64,000 bases of DNA from Janthinobacterium sp. B9-8 (lineage in GTDB: Bacteria; Pseudomonadota; Gammaproteobacteria; Burkholderiales; Chitinibacteraceae), in assembly GCF_000969645.2 (NCBI RefSeq), contig NZ_CP014222.1, forward strand, positions 2,607,740 to 2,671,739, given 5' to 3'. The first letter of the stretch is position 1. Every line of letters starts with the position of its first letter. The position numbers and the translations under genes were made by a program. Under the pieces are notes generated by a model. It was not told where the DNA came from, ran no database searches, and worked only from the letters and a program-made list of their open reading frames with translations. Shown piece after piece: positions 27,194 through 35,271 of this stretch.

Positions 27194-27801
27194 GTCAATT
27201 AAACGAAAATACAAAGAAACTGGCGGCTATTGCCTACGGTGAAGCTTCCGCATTAAATTTACCAGCAGAAATTGGAGGCATAGCCTTTGCTGTAGCAAAT
27301 CGCGCAAGAGCTTGGGGAGACAAAACAATAAATCAATTGCTATTAGCAGACCCTAATTATACATACGCCATTTCAGACGGAAACCCACGATTTAAACGCC
27401 TAATGGAGGCCACTCCCGAAGCAATTAGCAAAGATACTGGCATGGCCTTAGCTTTGGATTGTGCGACTAAAGCAATAGCTAACCAAGGGGATGACCCATC
27501 CAATGGAGCTTATTGGTGGGATGGTGTTGATTTTAAAACCAATTACAGAAATCACCCCAAAGTAAAAGATGGTTTTCAATTTGGCGACCCTGCACATAAT
27601 ATTTTTAGCGTCGAAGAAAAAAGCAAGCCTGTTACTATTTACTGGAAAGTTAGAAATAAGAAAACTCACAAAGAAGTAAACTCATCAGTGCGTGGCACAT
27701 ACGAATACGTGTGGAAATCAACAGCAGCACACGGCAAGACTATCTTTTGGACACATAACGAAGAATACCTAACAGCAACGGGAGGCAAAGAATACAGATG
27801 A
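27190..27801 (+). CDS. Putative T6SS cell-wall hydrolase effector (SleB-like)
   Basis: A 203-residue protein without a signal peptide, translated in 4-bp overlap with the PAAR gene. The N-terminal half reads like the SleB/Hydrolase_2 fold: KLAAIAYGEASALNLPAEIG, GGIAFAVANRARAW, then TGMALALDCATKAIANQGDD and SNGAYWWDGVDF; the Glu in YGEAS would be the catalytic acid. The SleB group are lytic transglycosylases or amidases of peptidoglycan. No secretion signal combined with coupling to a PAAR gene fits a T6SS cargo effector acting in the target periplasm. Family match is by eye and moderate. Confidence 0.65.
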   Translation: MSQLNENTKKLAAIAYGEASALNLPAEIGGIAFAVANRARAWGDKTINQLLLADPNYTYAISDGNPRFKRLMEATPEAISKDTGMALALDCATKAIANQGDDPSNGAYWWDGVDFKTNYRNHPKVKDGFQFGDPAHNIFSVEEKSKPVTIYWKVRNKKTHKEVNSSVRGTYEYVWKSTAAHGKTIFWTHNEEYLTATGGKEYR

Positions 27802-28475
27802 GACATAAAGCCCCACTAGCCAGCTTATTACTCTTAGCCTCTTTCGCAAACGCTGGAAATACTTATGATGGGTATGAGAACTACTATTCCACCTTATCCG
27901 GCACTATTTTTAAATCCGCAGATAAACATGAGCTTGAAGCATTTAGTACACCCCCCAATGAAAACATAAAATACTCATGGAGTGGGAAGATTGAAGGTCA
28001 ACAACGCCATGTATCAATCAGCAATGGATTAATTAGCATTGACGGTAAGTATTTAAAAACAGCTAAAGCAAGGGCCTTTCCTAACGAAACGACAAGCAGA
28101 GAGGACTTGGGAAGGAACACCGACGTTTATTTATCAAAAGACTATACCTGCTTTGAAAGTGTTTCTCCATCGGCCAGCGGAACAGCAATCAGGCACACAT
28201 CGGTATATTTAATTAACCACAAAGAAAAACCTGTTGTCTTTTTAAAACTACCAAGTCTTTTTGCATCTTGCACCGGAATTCGCATCACCCCTCAAGAGTT
28301 AATTACTTTTAATAAAATTGAATACCAATACGAAAAAGGGGAAGATTACCCTAGCGGCGTAAAATTCACCGAGTACACAACCAATAAACGACAATTTTAC
28401 AAATCAAAAAAAGAAGCGATAGGTAAATTTATCGAGCCAGATAACGTATACAAATTCACAATTGAAAGCGAATAA
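27798..28475 (+). CDS. Exported protein, candidate immunity protein
   Basis: A 225-residue protein with a clear signal peptide (MRHKAPLASLLLLASFANA). The mature part is beta-rich and has two cysteines (YTCFESVS, LFASCTGIRI) that may pair. I do not recognise the family. It overlaps the hydrolase stop by 4 bp. Periplasmic localisation right after a peptidoglycan hydrolase is what a T6SS immunity protein would need, but no direct evidence exists. Confidence 0.6.
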   Translation: MRHKAPLASLLLLASFANAGNTYDGYENYYSTLSGTIFKSADKHELEAFSTPPNENIKYSWSGKIEGQQRHVSISNGLISIDGKYLKTAKARAFPNETTSREDLGRNTDVYLSKDYTCFESVSPSASGTAIRHTSVYLINHKEKPVVFLKLPSLFASCTGIRITPQELITFNKIEYQYEKGEDYPSGVKFTEYTTNKRQFYKSKKEAIGKFIEPDNVYKFTIESE

Positions 28476-29034
28476 TATTTCATTATGGCTTAGGGTCACT
28501 ACAAGTAGCCTTGCCCTAGCCTCATTCACCCATGCTGCCGAGGTCGTAAAAACCTGCCGCCTAGACCCTAAAACACAAATCTCAATTGTGCGTGACGCTA
28601 AGGTATACGACACACACGTTTATTACCTAATAGGGAAAGACAGGAAGAAACTACCTTTATTCGGCAACGTAGAGAACTCCCGAGGGTCATCCTTGCATAT
28701 TGCTTGTGTTGGCAAAAAGGCACGCGCATTAGTTATTTCAGGGGAATTTACAGCCAACGCTCTACAAGGGATCGTCTTCTCTTATGATGCCGACGCAAAT
28801 AAAATAGAGCGTTTAGATTTTGCAGAGAAAAGCAGACCCAATTGGCTTTACCTTGGGGCCAAAGAACATTTATTAATAATAAACACCAATGGTCTTGGTG
28901 ATAGCGATAAGAAATACACCATCTACCGGTACACAAGAAAGAGTACGGGAGATGCAACGATAGAAAACACCAACCAATTACCATCAACTGTCGCTTTTGA
29001 TGCAAACACTTTATACAGAGAAGATTTAAAATGA
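28462..29034 (+). CDS. Second exported protein, candidate immunity protein
   Basis: A 190-residue protein starting at TTG (28462), inside the end of the previous gene (14-bp overlap). The signal peptide core is VTTSSLALASFTHA. The mature part is beta-rich with two Cys (VKTCRLDPKT, LHIACVGKKA). No recognised family. A similar size and export signal to the preceding gene suggest that two periplasmic proteins accompany one hydrolase, as duplicated immunity genes or an accessory factor. The TTG start is chosen because it is the only one giving a full signal peptide. Confidence 0.55.
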   Translation: MKANNISLWLRVTTSSLALASFTHAAEVVKTCRLDPKTQISIVRDAKVYDTHVYYLIGKDRKKLPLFGNVENSRGSSLHIACVGKKARALVISGEFTANALQGIVFSYDADANKIERLDFAEKSRPNWLYLGAKEHLLIINTNGLGDSDKKYTIYRYTRKSTGDATIENTNQLPSTVAFDANTLYREDLK

Positions 29035-29585
29035 TTGCTAAACTGTTTCAACCAAAAAATGACCTATCTGAAATCTACACAGCCCATCTACTTTCAAAAG
29101 AGGGGGTTAATTTAATTAAATTTCCAATTAAAGACTCCTTAGTAGATCAGGGGGTTTACGCATATCGTCTTCAATTTATGACATCAGAGGCCAACGCAAA
29201 TGTATTAATTTTCCTCCTTGCATCTACATTTAATGGGGTGAAAAACAATACATTTCAAGAAGGCTATTTCAAAAACGACAAAGGAGAGTCTATTAATTTT
29301 TCTGTAAGAAGTGAATTCAACGGGGCGGTAATTGAAATGATTACAAACTCTATTCCACTTCTAAAGGTTATAGACTTATTGAACTTAACCCCTTTGCCGC
29401 CTTGGGTAGTCTTCCCCCATATAGGCCCTACTGCACTAGGAGCACTTCAGGGAGACGTTGCATACTGGTGGACGTGGTTCTGGTCGCCATTCTGGGATAA
29501 TGCCAGCAATGAAGAACAAGAAAAATACTTACTAAATAACAATGGAAGCACTGAATGGATAGAAGCAATTAGAGCGATAAAATGA
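29031..29585 (+). CDS. Unidentified protein of the PAAR operon
   Basis: A 184-residue protein without an N-terminal signal. The first part is soluble and mixed (LSEIYTAHLLSKEGVNLIKF). The central-to-C-terminal part is hydrophobic and aromatic: PLLKVIDLLNLTPLPPWVVF, PHIGPTALGALQGDVAYWWT then WFWSPFWDN. That could be a membrane-inserting segment, so a pore-forming effector or a chaperone are both possible. It overlaps both neighbours by 4 bp (ATGA). I do not recognise the family. Confidence 0.55.
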   Translation: MIAKLFQPKNDLSEIYTAHLLSKEGVNLIKFPIKDSLVDQGVYAYRLQFMTSEANANVLIFLLASTFNGVKNNTFQEGYFKNDKGESINFSVRSEFNGAVIEMITNSIPLLKVIDLLNLTPLPPWVVFPHIGPTALGALQGDVAYWWTWFWSPFWDNASNEEQEKYLLNNNGSTEWIEAIRAIK

Positions 29586-30208
29586 AACCACCATTCCACC
29601 AAGGGAAATTATTAAGCGTATTAATACTCGTTCTATTAGTGTTAATGTTCTTAATTGTTTATGTAGCGTCTACGTCTTTAAATTCAGGCCCAAGCTCCCC
29701 AGCGTGGCAAGGGCTTATCTATGCATTTCTCTTGCCGAGCCTAGCGCCATATATACCTTTAGTCATTAATGTTGGCTTAGGGCGCAGTAGAAAAGAACAA
29801 CTAATGGGTATTCTAGCTACAAGTATTGGGTATGCAATATATTTACCATATGTGTTAAGTCATTTAACCTTTACAAATAATGACCCGTGGTTATGGATGG
29901 TGACTGTAATCAGTGTGTCGTTATTAATATCAATAGCAACAACAATATGCAAGCAGGAACAGGTACACCGCGACTCATGCCAGTTACTTACCGACCTCAC
30001 CCCAAGCCAATGGAAGGTGGTCACAGGTAAAGCCCCACGGGATGCAATGACCCTAGACGACCGCAAGCGATACTTAGCAGGCTATGGCTTCATGGCTAAT
30101 TTGTATTGTTCAGGCATGACATGGGAAGAAACCAAAGAAATGGCAGCAAGGATGTACGCCAAATGTGTAAGCAGTGCTAATTACCTGCGACACAAATTTG
30201 TGTGTTAG
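29582..30208 (+). CDS. Membrane protein of the PAAR operon
   Basis: A 208-residue protein with about four hydrophobic segments (LLSVLILVLLVLMFLIVYVA, WQGLIYAFLLPSLAPYIPLV, LATSIGYAIYLPYVLSHLTF, WLWMVTVISVSLLISIATTI) and a C-terminal soluble domain of about 85 residues with Cys residues. It is translationally coupled to the preceding gene. It could be an inner-membrane immunity protein for that neighbour or an anchor. Family unknown. Confidence 0.55.
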   Translation: MKPPFHQGKLLSVLILVLLVLMFLIVYVASTSLNSGPSSPAWQGLIYAFLLPSLAPYIPLVINVGLGRSRKEQLMGILATSIGYAIYLPYVLSHLTFTNNDPWLWMVTVISVSLLISIATTICKQEQVHRDSCQLLTDLTPSQWKVVTGKAPRDAMTLDDRKRYLAGYGFMANLYCSGMTWEETKEMAARMYAKCVSSANYLRHKFVC

Positions 30209-30228
30209 ATCAAAGGAGGCAGCGCCTT

Positions 30229-30312
30229 ATGATGCAGACAACCAAGGAAGCCGCATGTAGACCCCTCAACCAACCGCGCGACCCTTGCTTATATTGCGAA
30301 CGACCTGATTAA
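30229..30312 (+). CDS. Possible 27-residue Cys peptide
   Basis: An ATG-ATG start follows a strong AAAGGAGG site at 30213-30220. The open frame has 27 codons and ends CLYCERPD, with a C-x-x-C pair. It lies 20 bp after the PAAR operon. It may be a real small protein or the truncated start of a lost gene; nothing else supports it. Confidence 0.3.
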   Translation: MMQTTKEAACRPLNQPRDPCLYCERPD

Positions 30313-30376
30313 GTCGGCCTTTGTGCCTGTAGCTGAACTATTGCAGCTCACTAGGTGGCCACAAGGAGCGAACCAA

Positions 30377-30407
30377 GGTACGCACCTAAACACTAAAGGT
30401 GCGTACC
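30377..30407. repeat. Perfect 11-bp inverted repeat
   Basis: GGTACGCACCT - 9 bases - AGGTGCGTACC. No T-run follows. It lies in the 390-bp non-coding stretch between the PAAR operon and the convergent integrase gene. It may be a terminator-like hairpin or a binding site for integrase, excisionase or a relaxase. Confidence 0.5.
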
Positions 30408-30600
30408 GCAGAGGCAATGCCTCCCCCTCCAATCCAGAGCGTCCCCATACCAAGGCTTCGCCCTCACAATATGATGTACGTATGTATTAGGGTGTGTGGC
30501 CTTTCCGTAGCTTGATGAACCACCCACATCTCCCCGTCCTACCATCGACCGCTTAAAGCTCTCAGCCATATCAATACCACGCAACCACGTTTCTACGTGC

Positions 30601-32226
30601 TCACTTTAGCGGTTCATTCATACGCTTCACCACATCCACAAGGTACTTCACATCGTCCAAGCACTTAGCTTTAGCAAGATACGTTTTAGACCCTTCACCA
30701 CTACCAGCATGCCCCATAATCTGACCATATTCTGCTTCTGGAACACCAGCACGGGCCGCTCTTGTAATAGCAGCACCACGGTGAGAGTGAAACACTAAGC
30801 TTTTACCGTCTTCATCAAGCGATAGATCGGGATGACAGGCGACCATAAAGCGGCGGTAGTTAGTCGATAGCTTGCCGGATTCCCCTTTATAGGAAGCATC
30901 TTGTGCGAACAGGTTTACATCAGGTTGCCATTGCTTGCCTGTAAGTTGGTCTATCGGCCATATAGGTGTCGGGACAACTCGCTGGGAATCCTTATTCTTT
31001 AATGTACGCCTCTCAGTGTTGCGAATAAGAATACCAGCTACCCTGCCCTTCTCAATCAAGTAGTCATCAGGCATTAAGCCTACAACCTCATTAGCCCGCA
31101 TTCCCGTATAGGCCGCGATAATCAAAGCTTGGTCTAACTCAGGTCTACCAGACTGACCAGATAATGCAGATTGAACAAGAAGACGGGTCTGTGCAGGTGT
31201 ATACACGCCCCTGTTATCTTCTTTATCACTGATATTAATTAAGCGCGTTAAGTCGTTTCTGCTGACCTTATCCCCCGCGTATTTCATCACCGCTTTACAC
31301 ACACTAATGTACTTATTCAAAGAAGAAGGCAGCACACCATCATCCATGAAAGTTTCTTGCAGACGCTCCCAATCTTCCAAAGTCCTTGCGTAAACATCCT
31401 CTGAACCCCAAGCATCATTCATGCGCTTAATAATAGTATTGAAGTATTGGCGGTTAGTAACTTGCGACCCTTCAGACCAGCGCCCTGTTTTAACTTGCTG
31501 TGCTGCAAGATTGGCGGCTAAGTCCTTAAAAAGCACCAGCGGCTTTAACTCTACGCCAGTAGGCTCTATCTTATTAAGAGACTCTGAAATAGACGCCTCT
31601 GAGCCGGTACGGTGTACCTCTAATGTTGAGTCAGGAATCAACAAGCCCTTGATAGGCTCCAAGCTTCCCTGAGCGTGTGCTTCAAGCTGGGCATTACTCA
31701 CCTCCAAGATAGCTTGGTGCTCTTCCCTTGCTTCTTTGAACTCTTCCCCTGTTGCATACCGAATAACACTCTGGCTTTGCTTAATCTGGCTTTGAATCGC
31801 TTCAATAGGAGGTAAACCCGTATCAATGGTCTGTCGTGCAAGTGCTTTCAGCGTGTTTTTATATTCATCCATATTACTGGCCTCAATAGAAGTAAAAGAA
31901 GTGAAGGCCGTAGATATAGCTTGCAAGCGTTTTGTTGCGGTTAGTTCACTATCGGTCTGTAAGGAGAATACCAAGAAGTGCTTACGCTGGGACTGTGCAA
32001 AGTAGCGCACAGCAGAGGACGGAACACGCATCCGTAGGAAATAATTACCACCGGATTTATGCAGCAAAACAGGCTTGATGCGAGCTAGCGTAGGGATACG
32101 CACACATTTACGCACACCAATACATACATCATCAGTAGGGAACGGGACAGACAAAGGAAGGGATAAAAAGGGAGAACTAGCACCAATACGCACACCATAA
32201 GCCACGTAAGAGGTGGCACTTGGCAC
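30601..32226 (-). CDS. Tyrosine recombinase / integrase of the island
   Basis: A 541-residue phage-type integrase. The catalytic domain lies in the last 200 residues: the first Arg in IIAAYTGMRANEVVGLMPDD, the HxxR box in FHSHRGAAITRAARAGV, a late His in YGQIMGHAGSGEGS, and the nucleophile Tyr in SKTYLAKAK. The middle contains a core-binding helical domain (WSEGSQVTNRQYFNTIIKRM). The N-terminal HKSGGNYFLRMRVPSSAVRY is the usual integrase opening domain. Position next to the intact tRNA-Arg fits site-specific integration there. The exact start is uncertain; some 45 N-terminal residues may not be translated. Confidence 0.92.
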   Translation of the reverse strand: MPSATSYVAYGVRIGASSPFLSLPLSVPFPTDDVCIGVRKCVRIPTLARIKPVLLHKSGGNYFLRMRVPSSAVRYFAQSQRKHFLVFSLQTDSELTATKRLQAISTAFTSFTSIEASNMDEYKNTLKALARQTIDTGLPPIEAIQSQIKQSQSVIRYATGEEFKEAREEHQAILEVSNAQLEAHAQGSLEPIKGLLIPDSTLEVHRTGSEASISESLNKIEPTGVELKPLVLFKDLAANLAAQQVKTGRWSEGSQVTNRQYFNTIIKRMNDAWGSEDVYARTLEDWERLQETFMDDGVLPSSLNKYISVCKAVMKYAGDKVSRNDLTRLINISDKEDNRGVYTPAQTRLLVQSALSGQSGRPELDQALIIAAYTGMRANEVVGLMPDDYLIEKGRVAGILIRNTERRTLKNKDSQRVVPTPIWPIDQLTGKQWQPDVNLFAQDASYKGESGKLSTNYRRFMVACHPDLSLDEDGKSLVFHSHRGAAITRAARAGVPEAEYGQIMGHAGSGEGSKTYLAKAKCLDDVKYLVDVVKRMNEPLK

Positions 32227-32252
32227 AAGTGTAGCGTCTAAGTCTTTGATTT

Positions 32253-32300
32253 GATTGGTGCGCCCAGTAGGAATCGAACCTACGACCTTCAGCTTCGGAA
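32253..32300 (-). repeat. attR: 48-bp repeat inside tRNA-Arg
   Basis: Right attachment copy, identical to 22974-23021. It covers the 3' half of the tRNA and restores an intact gene after integration. Confidence 0.92.
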
Positions 32301-32332
32301 ACTGACACTCTATCCAACTGAGCTATGAGCGC
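32256..32332 (-). tRNA. tRNA-Arg (anticodon CCG)
   Basis: 77 nt including an encoded CCA. On the minus strand the acceptor GCGCTCA pairs with TGGGCGC (one G-U pair). The anticodon arm TCAGT-TTCCGAA-GCTGA carries anticodon CCG (reads CGG), and the T-arm GTAGG-TTCGATT-CCTAC is perfect. Its 3' half is the island's target site. Confidence 0.95.
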
Positions 32333-32478
32333 ACTACAGGAAGGACCGCATAATAACGTGTTTATGCGCCTCAGTCTACGTGTAGGCTTTGTTGCTTGCT
32401 GCAAAATGTCGGTATAATCACCCTCAATCGTATATGGTTTTATTTCCAACTCATGAACTTACATAAAAAGGGATGACA

Positions 32479-33228
32479 ATGAGCGGTAGCAACGTGAAAG
32501 CGTCAAAGGGCATTGCTGGCATGATTCTGGCGGCAGTGATTGGGGTGCCGCTATTTGTTTATCTGCTTATCAAGCTGTTTACCTCAGGCAGCGGCGTTGA
32601 TGTAACGCGCTCCACCATGACCACAGAAGCCGTTTCTGCACGCTTACAACCTGTAGGCAGCATCAAGATTGTAGATGGTGGCCCTCCGGGCTCTAAAAAT
32701 GGTAAAGCGGTTTACGAAGCGGTCTGTTTGTCCTGTCATGGCACTGGCTTGGCCGGTGCACCTAAATTCGCCGATGCTGGCGCTTGGGGGGCTCGTATTT
32801 CTAAGGGCTTTGAAACGCTCTGGACCCATGCAATCAAGGGCTTTAACGCGATGCCTGCTAAAGGTGGTGCAGCAGATTTAACTGATGATGAAGTCAAACG
32901 TGCAGTGGCTTATATGGGCAATGCGGTTGGTGCTAAATTTGAAGAGCCAAAGGTTGAAAGCGCTGCTACCGGTGCCGCTATTGACCCAGCCACTAAGGGT
33001 AAAGAAATTTACGATTCAGTTTGTATGGCTTGCCATGCAGCTGGCTTAGCAGGCGCTCCGAAATTGGGTGATAAGGCGGCTTGGGCTCCACGCCTGAAAG
33101 ACGGCGTTGAAGGTGCCATTGCAATTGCCACTAAGGGCTTAAATGCGATGCCAGCCAAGGGTGGCTATAGCGGAACAGATGCAGAATTCGCTGCTGCAGT
33201 TCACTATATGGTGAATAACAGCAAGTAA
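32479..33228 (+). CDS. Dihaem cytochrome c (c5-like)
   Basis: A 249-residue protein with one N-terminal membrane helix (GMILAAVIGVPLFVYLLIKL) and two cytochrome c domains. The haem sites are CLSCH (first) and CMACH (second), each followed by GLAGAPK and later AMPAKGG, which contains the axial Met. The two domains are tandem copies. It is likely a membrane-anchored periplasmic electron carrier in the respiratory chain. ATG at 32479 has AAGGG six bases upstream and is preferred to the ATG at 32473. Monocistronic with a strong terminator. Confidence 0.92.
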   Translation: MSGSNVKASKGIAGMILAAVIGVPLFVYLLIKLFTSGSGVDVTRSTMTTEAVSARLQPVGSIKIVDGGPPGSKNGKAVYEAVCLSCHGTGLAGAPKFADAGAWGARISKGFETLWTHAIKGFNAMPAKGGAADLTDDEVKRAVAYMGNAVGAKFEEPKVESAATGAAIDPATKGKEIYDSVCMACHAAGLAGAPKLGDKAAWAPRLKDGVEGAIAIATKGLNAMPAKGGYSGTDAEFAAAVHYMVNNSK

Positions 33229-33241
33229 GATTTTGTCCTTC

Positions 33242-33273
33242 AAAAAAAGCGGGCATGCTTTGCCCGCTTTTTT
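33242..33273 (+). terminator. Rho-independent terminator after the cytochrome gene
   Basis: AAAAGCGGGCA-TGCT-TGCCCGCTTTTTT: a 10-bp stem with T-run, 14 bp past the stop. Confidence 0.9.
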
Positions 33274-33382
33274 ACGCCTGTACAGCCACTATTTCCCTTG
33301 TTCTTAGGCCTCGCATCAAAGAAAATACCGCCTTATCTATGCTATTGGTTTAATTCGATTACTCGCTTAAGCAAAATGGCCT

Positions 33383-33416
33383 ACTCCGTATTTCTTCCGG
33401 GTTTCCGATACGGAGT
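33383..33416 (+). promoter_or_regulatory. Leader hairpin of the SMR gene
   Basis: Perfect 9-bp arms ACTCCGTAT / ATACGGAGT enclose a 16-base C/T/G-rich loop, 34 bp upstream of the gdx-like start. Genes of this kind are often under guanidine riboswitches. I could not fit this sequence to the known guanidine-I, -II or -III motifs, so its role is open. Confidence 0.4.
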
Positions 33417-33450
33417 GATCGATTAGCCCGTGGTGTGCAAGGCACTATTT

Positions 33451-33771
33451 ATGTTTAGCTATTGGTTGGTATTAGGCGTTGCTGTATTTACTGAGATTGT
33501 CTGGGCTTTATCATTAAAATATATTCAATTAAATCCTAACCCTTGGGTTGTGGCGGGATCAGTTACTTTATCTTTTTTAAATATGGCATTACTTTCTTAT
33601 GCCATGAAAGGAATTCCTGCCGGTACAGCTTATGCAATCTGGACCGGGCTGGGTGCAGTGGGCGTAACAATTGGCGGGATTATGCTATTTGGTGATCCGC
33701 TCGGTTCTACCCGAATTTTCTTCTTATGCCTGATTGTCAGCGGCGTAGTTGGCCTGAAAATGGCGAGCTAA
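33451..33771 (+). CDS. SMR transporter, SugE/Gdx guanidinium-exporter type
   Basis: A 106-residue four-helix small multidrug resistance protein. Glu in VFTEIVWALSLKY is the central proton/substrate residue. The Gdx/SugE-type features are WALSLKY in helix 1 and the GTAYAIWTGLGAVGV stretch in helix 3, ending GLKMAS. Members of this subgroup export guanidinium in exchange for protons. Start ATG 33451 has AAGG 8 bp upstream; a longer frame begins with GTG at 33430. It is followed by a bidirectional terminator. Substrate is inferred by subgroup. Confidence 0.88.
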   Translation: MFSYWLVLGVAVFTEIVWALSLKYIQLNPNPWVVAGSVTLSFLNMALLSYAMKGIPAGTAYAIWTGLGAVGVTIGGIMLFGDPLGSTRIFFLCLIVSGVVGLKMAS

Positions 33772-33773
33772 AT

Positions 33774-33808
33774 AAAAAGGCCTGCTTATTAAAAAGCAAG
33801 CCTTTTTG
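33774..33808. terminator. Bidirectional terminator between SMR gene and pepD
   Basis: AAAAAGGCCTGCTT - ATTAA - AAGCAAGCCTTTTT: symmetrical with A-run before and T-run after, placed between convergent genes. Confidence 0.85.
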
Positions 33809-33822
33809 CATATCAAACAAAC

Positions 33823-35271
33823 TTAAGCTTTAGGCACGGCAGCTAAAGCATCTACCAGCAATTCCCAGAAAGAAACCACTGAGGCAATTTCTACCCGCTC
33901 ATCCGGGGAATGCGCACCTCGAATCGTTGGGCCAAAAGACACCATATCCATTTTTGGATAAGCCGCCCCAAGCAAACCACATTCAAGCCCAGCATGAATC
34001 ACTTGCACAGCGGGTGTTTCACCATAACGCTGCTGATACACATTTTGCAGCAAAGCTAAAGCAGCCGATTTCAGATCGGGCGTCCAGCCCGGATATTCGC
34101 CTTCTTCTTCTACCGCACAGCCACCTAAACGGCCAACCGCTGTAATTGCGTCAGCCAGCTCACGCATACGGATATTTTTAAGCGACCTCACCATTAAAAC
34201 GGCCTCAAAACGCCCGTTATCAATTGTTACCACGCCTAAATTATTGGAGGTTTCCACCACGCCCGGCAGCGATTTACTCCAGCAGCGCACACCATGTGGC
34301 AGGGCCAGCAACATATCAAGCGCTAAACGCGCATGAGCCGTTATTGGCACTGTATCCGCCGTAGAAGGCTTTAAGGAAATCGTTAGATTTGGATCTGTAC
34401 CCGCTAATTCATCACGGAACAAGGCCTGATAACTATCTACAATCTCTGCCAAGCGCGGTGCATCACAGGCTGCCACCGAGATTTTAGCGAAAGCTTCGCG
34501 TGCCAAAGCATTGCGTAAAGTGCCACCATTAAAGGACACCAGTTTGGCTTCAATTTCACGGCTGGCTGCATTCATCACCCGGGCCAGCAAACGAATTGCA
34601 TTGCCACGCTCCAGATGAATATCCACACCCGAATGCCCGCCCACTAAGCCGGTTAGCGAAATCTCAAAAACATCAAAACCAGCAGCTAAAGGCTCGGTGC
34701 TTAATTTACGTGTCAGGGTAATATCCACCCCGCCCGCACAACCCACATACACCTCGCCCCATTCCTCTGTATCCAGATTAAGTAATAGCTGGCCTTGCAA
34801 GACACCTGGCTCCAGCGCGCGTGCGCCTGTCATGCCGCTTTCTTCGTCCACAGTGAGCAGTACTTCCAGCGGGCCATGTGGCAAATTACTTTCCAGCATA
34901 GCTAAAGCCGCCGCTACACCAATACCATTATCTGCACCCAGCGTGGTGCCTTCGGCATGGACCCAGCCGTTCTCAACCCGGGTGCGGATAGGATCAACCA
35001 TAAAATTGTGAGCGTAATTGGCATTTTTTTGCGCCACCATATCTAAATGGCCCTGCAATACCACGCCTTGCCGATCCTCCATGCCTGCCGAAGCAGGCTT
35101 TCGGATAATGAGATTTCCACCCTTATCAATTTGCACGGCCAAGCCACGCTCTAATGCCCAGGCACGAAGATGATCACGCAAAGCGGATTCATGACGTGAC
35201 GGACGAGGAAAGCGACAAATAGTGTCGAAATGACGCCATAAAGGCTGTGGGGCAAGATCTGTAATTACCAT
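33823..35271 (-). CDS. pepD: Aminoacyl-histidine dipeptidase (peptidase D)
   Basis: A 482-residue M20C metallopeptidase that cleaves Xaa-His dipeptides such as carnosine in the cytoplasm. Zinc ligands lie in VVLQGHLDMVAQKN (His), TLGADNGIGVAAALAML (Asp), LTVDEESGMTGARAL (Glu pair), LLLNLDTEEWGEVYVGCAGG and, near the end, FGPTIRGAHSPDERVEI (His). The order and length are those of PepD. Monocistronic and convergent with the SMR gene. Confidence 0.94.
   Translation of the reverse strand: MVITDLAPQPLWRHFDTICRFPRPSRHESALRDHLRAWALERGLAVQIDKGGNLIIRKPASAGMEDRQGVVLQGHLDMVAQKNANYAHNFMVDPIRTRVENGWVHAEGTTLGADNGIGVAAALAMLESNLPHGPLEVLLTVDEESGMTGARALEPGVLQGQLLLNLDTEEWGEVYVGCAGGVDITLTRKLSTEPLAAGFDVFEISLTGLVGGHSGVDIHLERGNAIRLLARVMNAASREIEAKLVSFNGGTLRNALAREAFAKISVAACDAPRLAEIVDSYQALFRDELAGTDPNLTISLKPSTADTVPITAHARLALDMLLALPHGVRCWSKSLPGVVETSNNLGVVTIDNGRFEAVLMVRSLKNIRMRELADAITAVGRLGGCAVEEEGEYPGWTPDLKSAALALLQNVYQQRYGETPAVQVIHAGLECGLLGAAYPKMDMVSFGPTIRGAHSPDERVEIASVVSFWELLVDALAAVPKA

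Larger units (their letters stand above)
22974..32300. mobile_element. tRNA-Arg-integrated genomic island with T6SS-type cargo
   Basis: A 48-bp perfect direct repeat bounds the element, at 22974-23021 and 32253-32300. The right copy is the 3' part of an intact tRNA-Arg gene on the minus strand, and the tyrosine integrase gene lies immediately inside that end, the classic layout of an element integrated into a tRNA 3' end. The unit is about 9.28 kb. It carries a serine recombinase, a MobC-like protein, small unknown proteins and a six-gene PAAR-led block. Base composition is visibly more AT-rich than the flanks, notably at 24103-25670. No relaxase or conjugation gene was seen. Confidence 0.9.

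Noticed and set aside
32177..32449. 90-codon minus-strand open frame across tRNA-Arg
   Set aside because: It overlaps an intact tRNA gene.
33300..33450. Known guanidine riboswitch classes upstream of the SMR gene
   Set aside because: The conserved loop sequences (such as paired ACGR loops of class II) are not present by eye.
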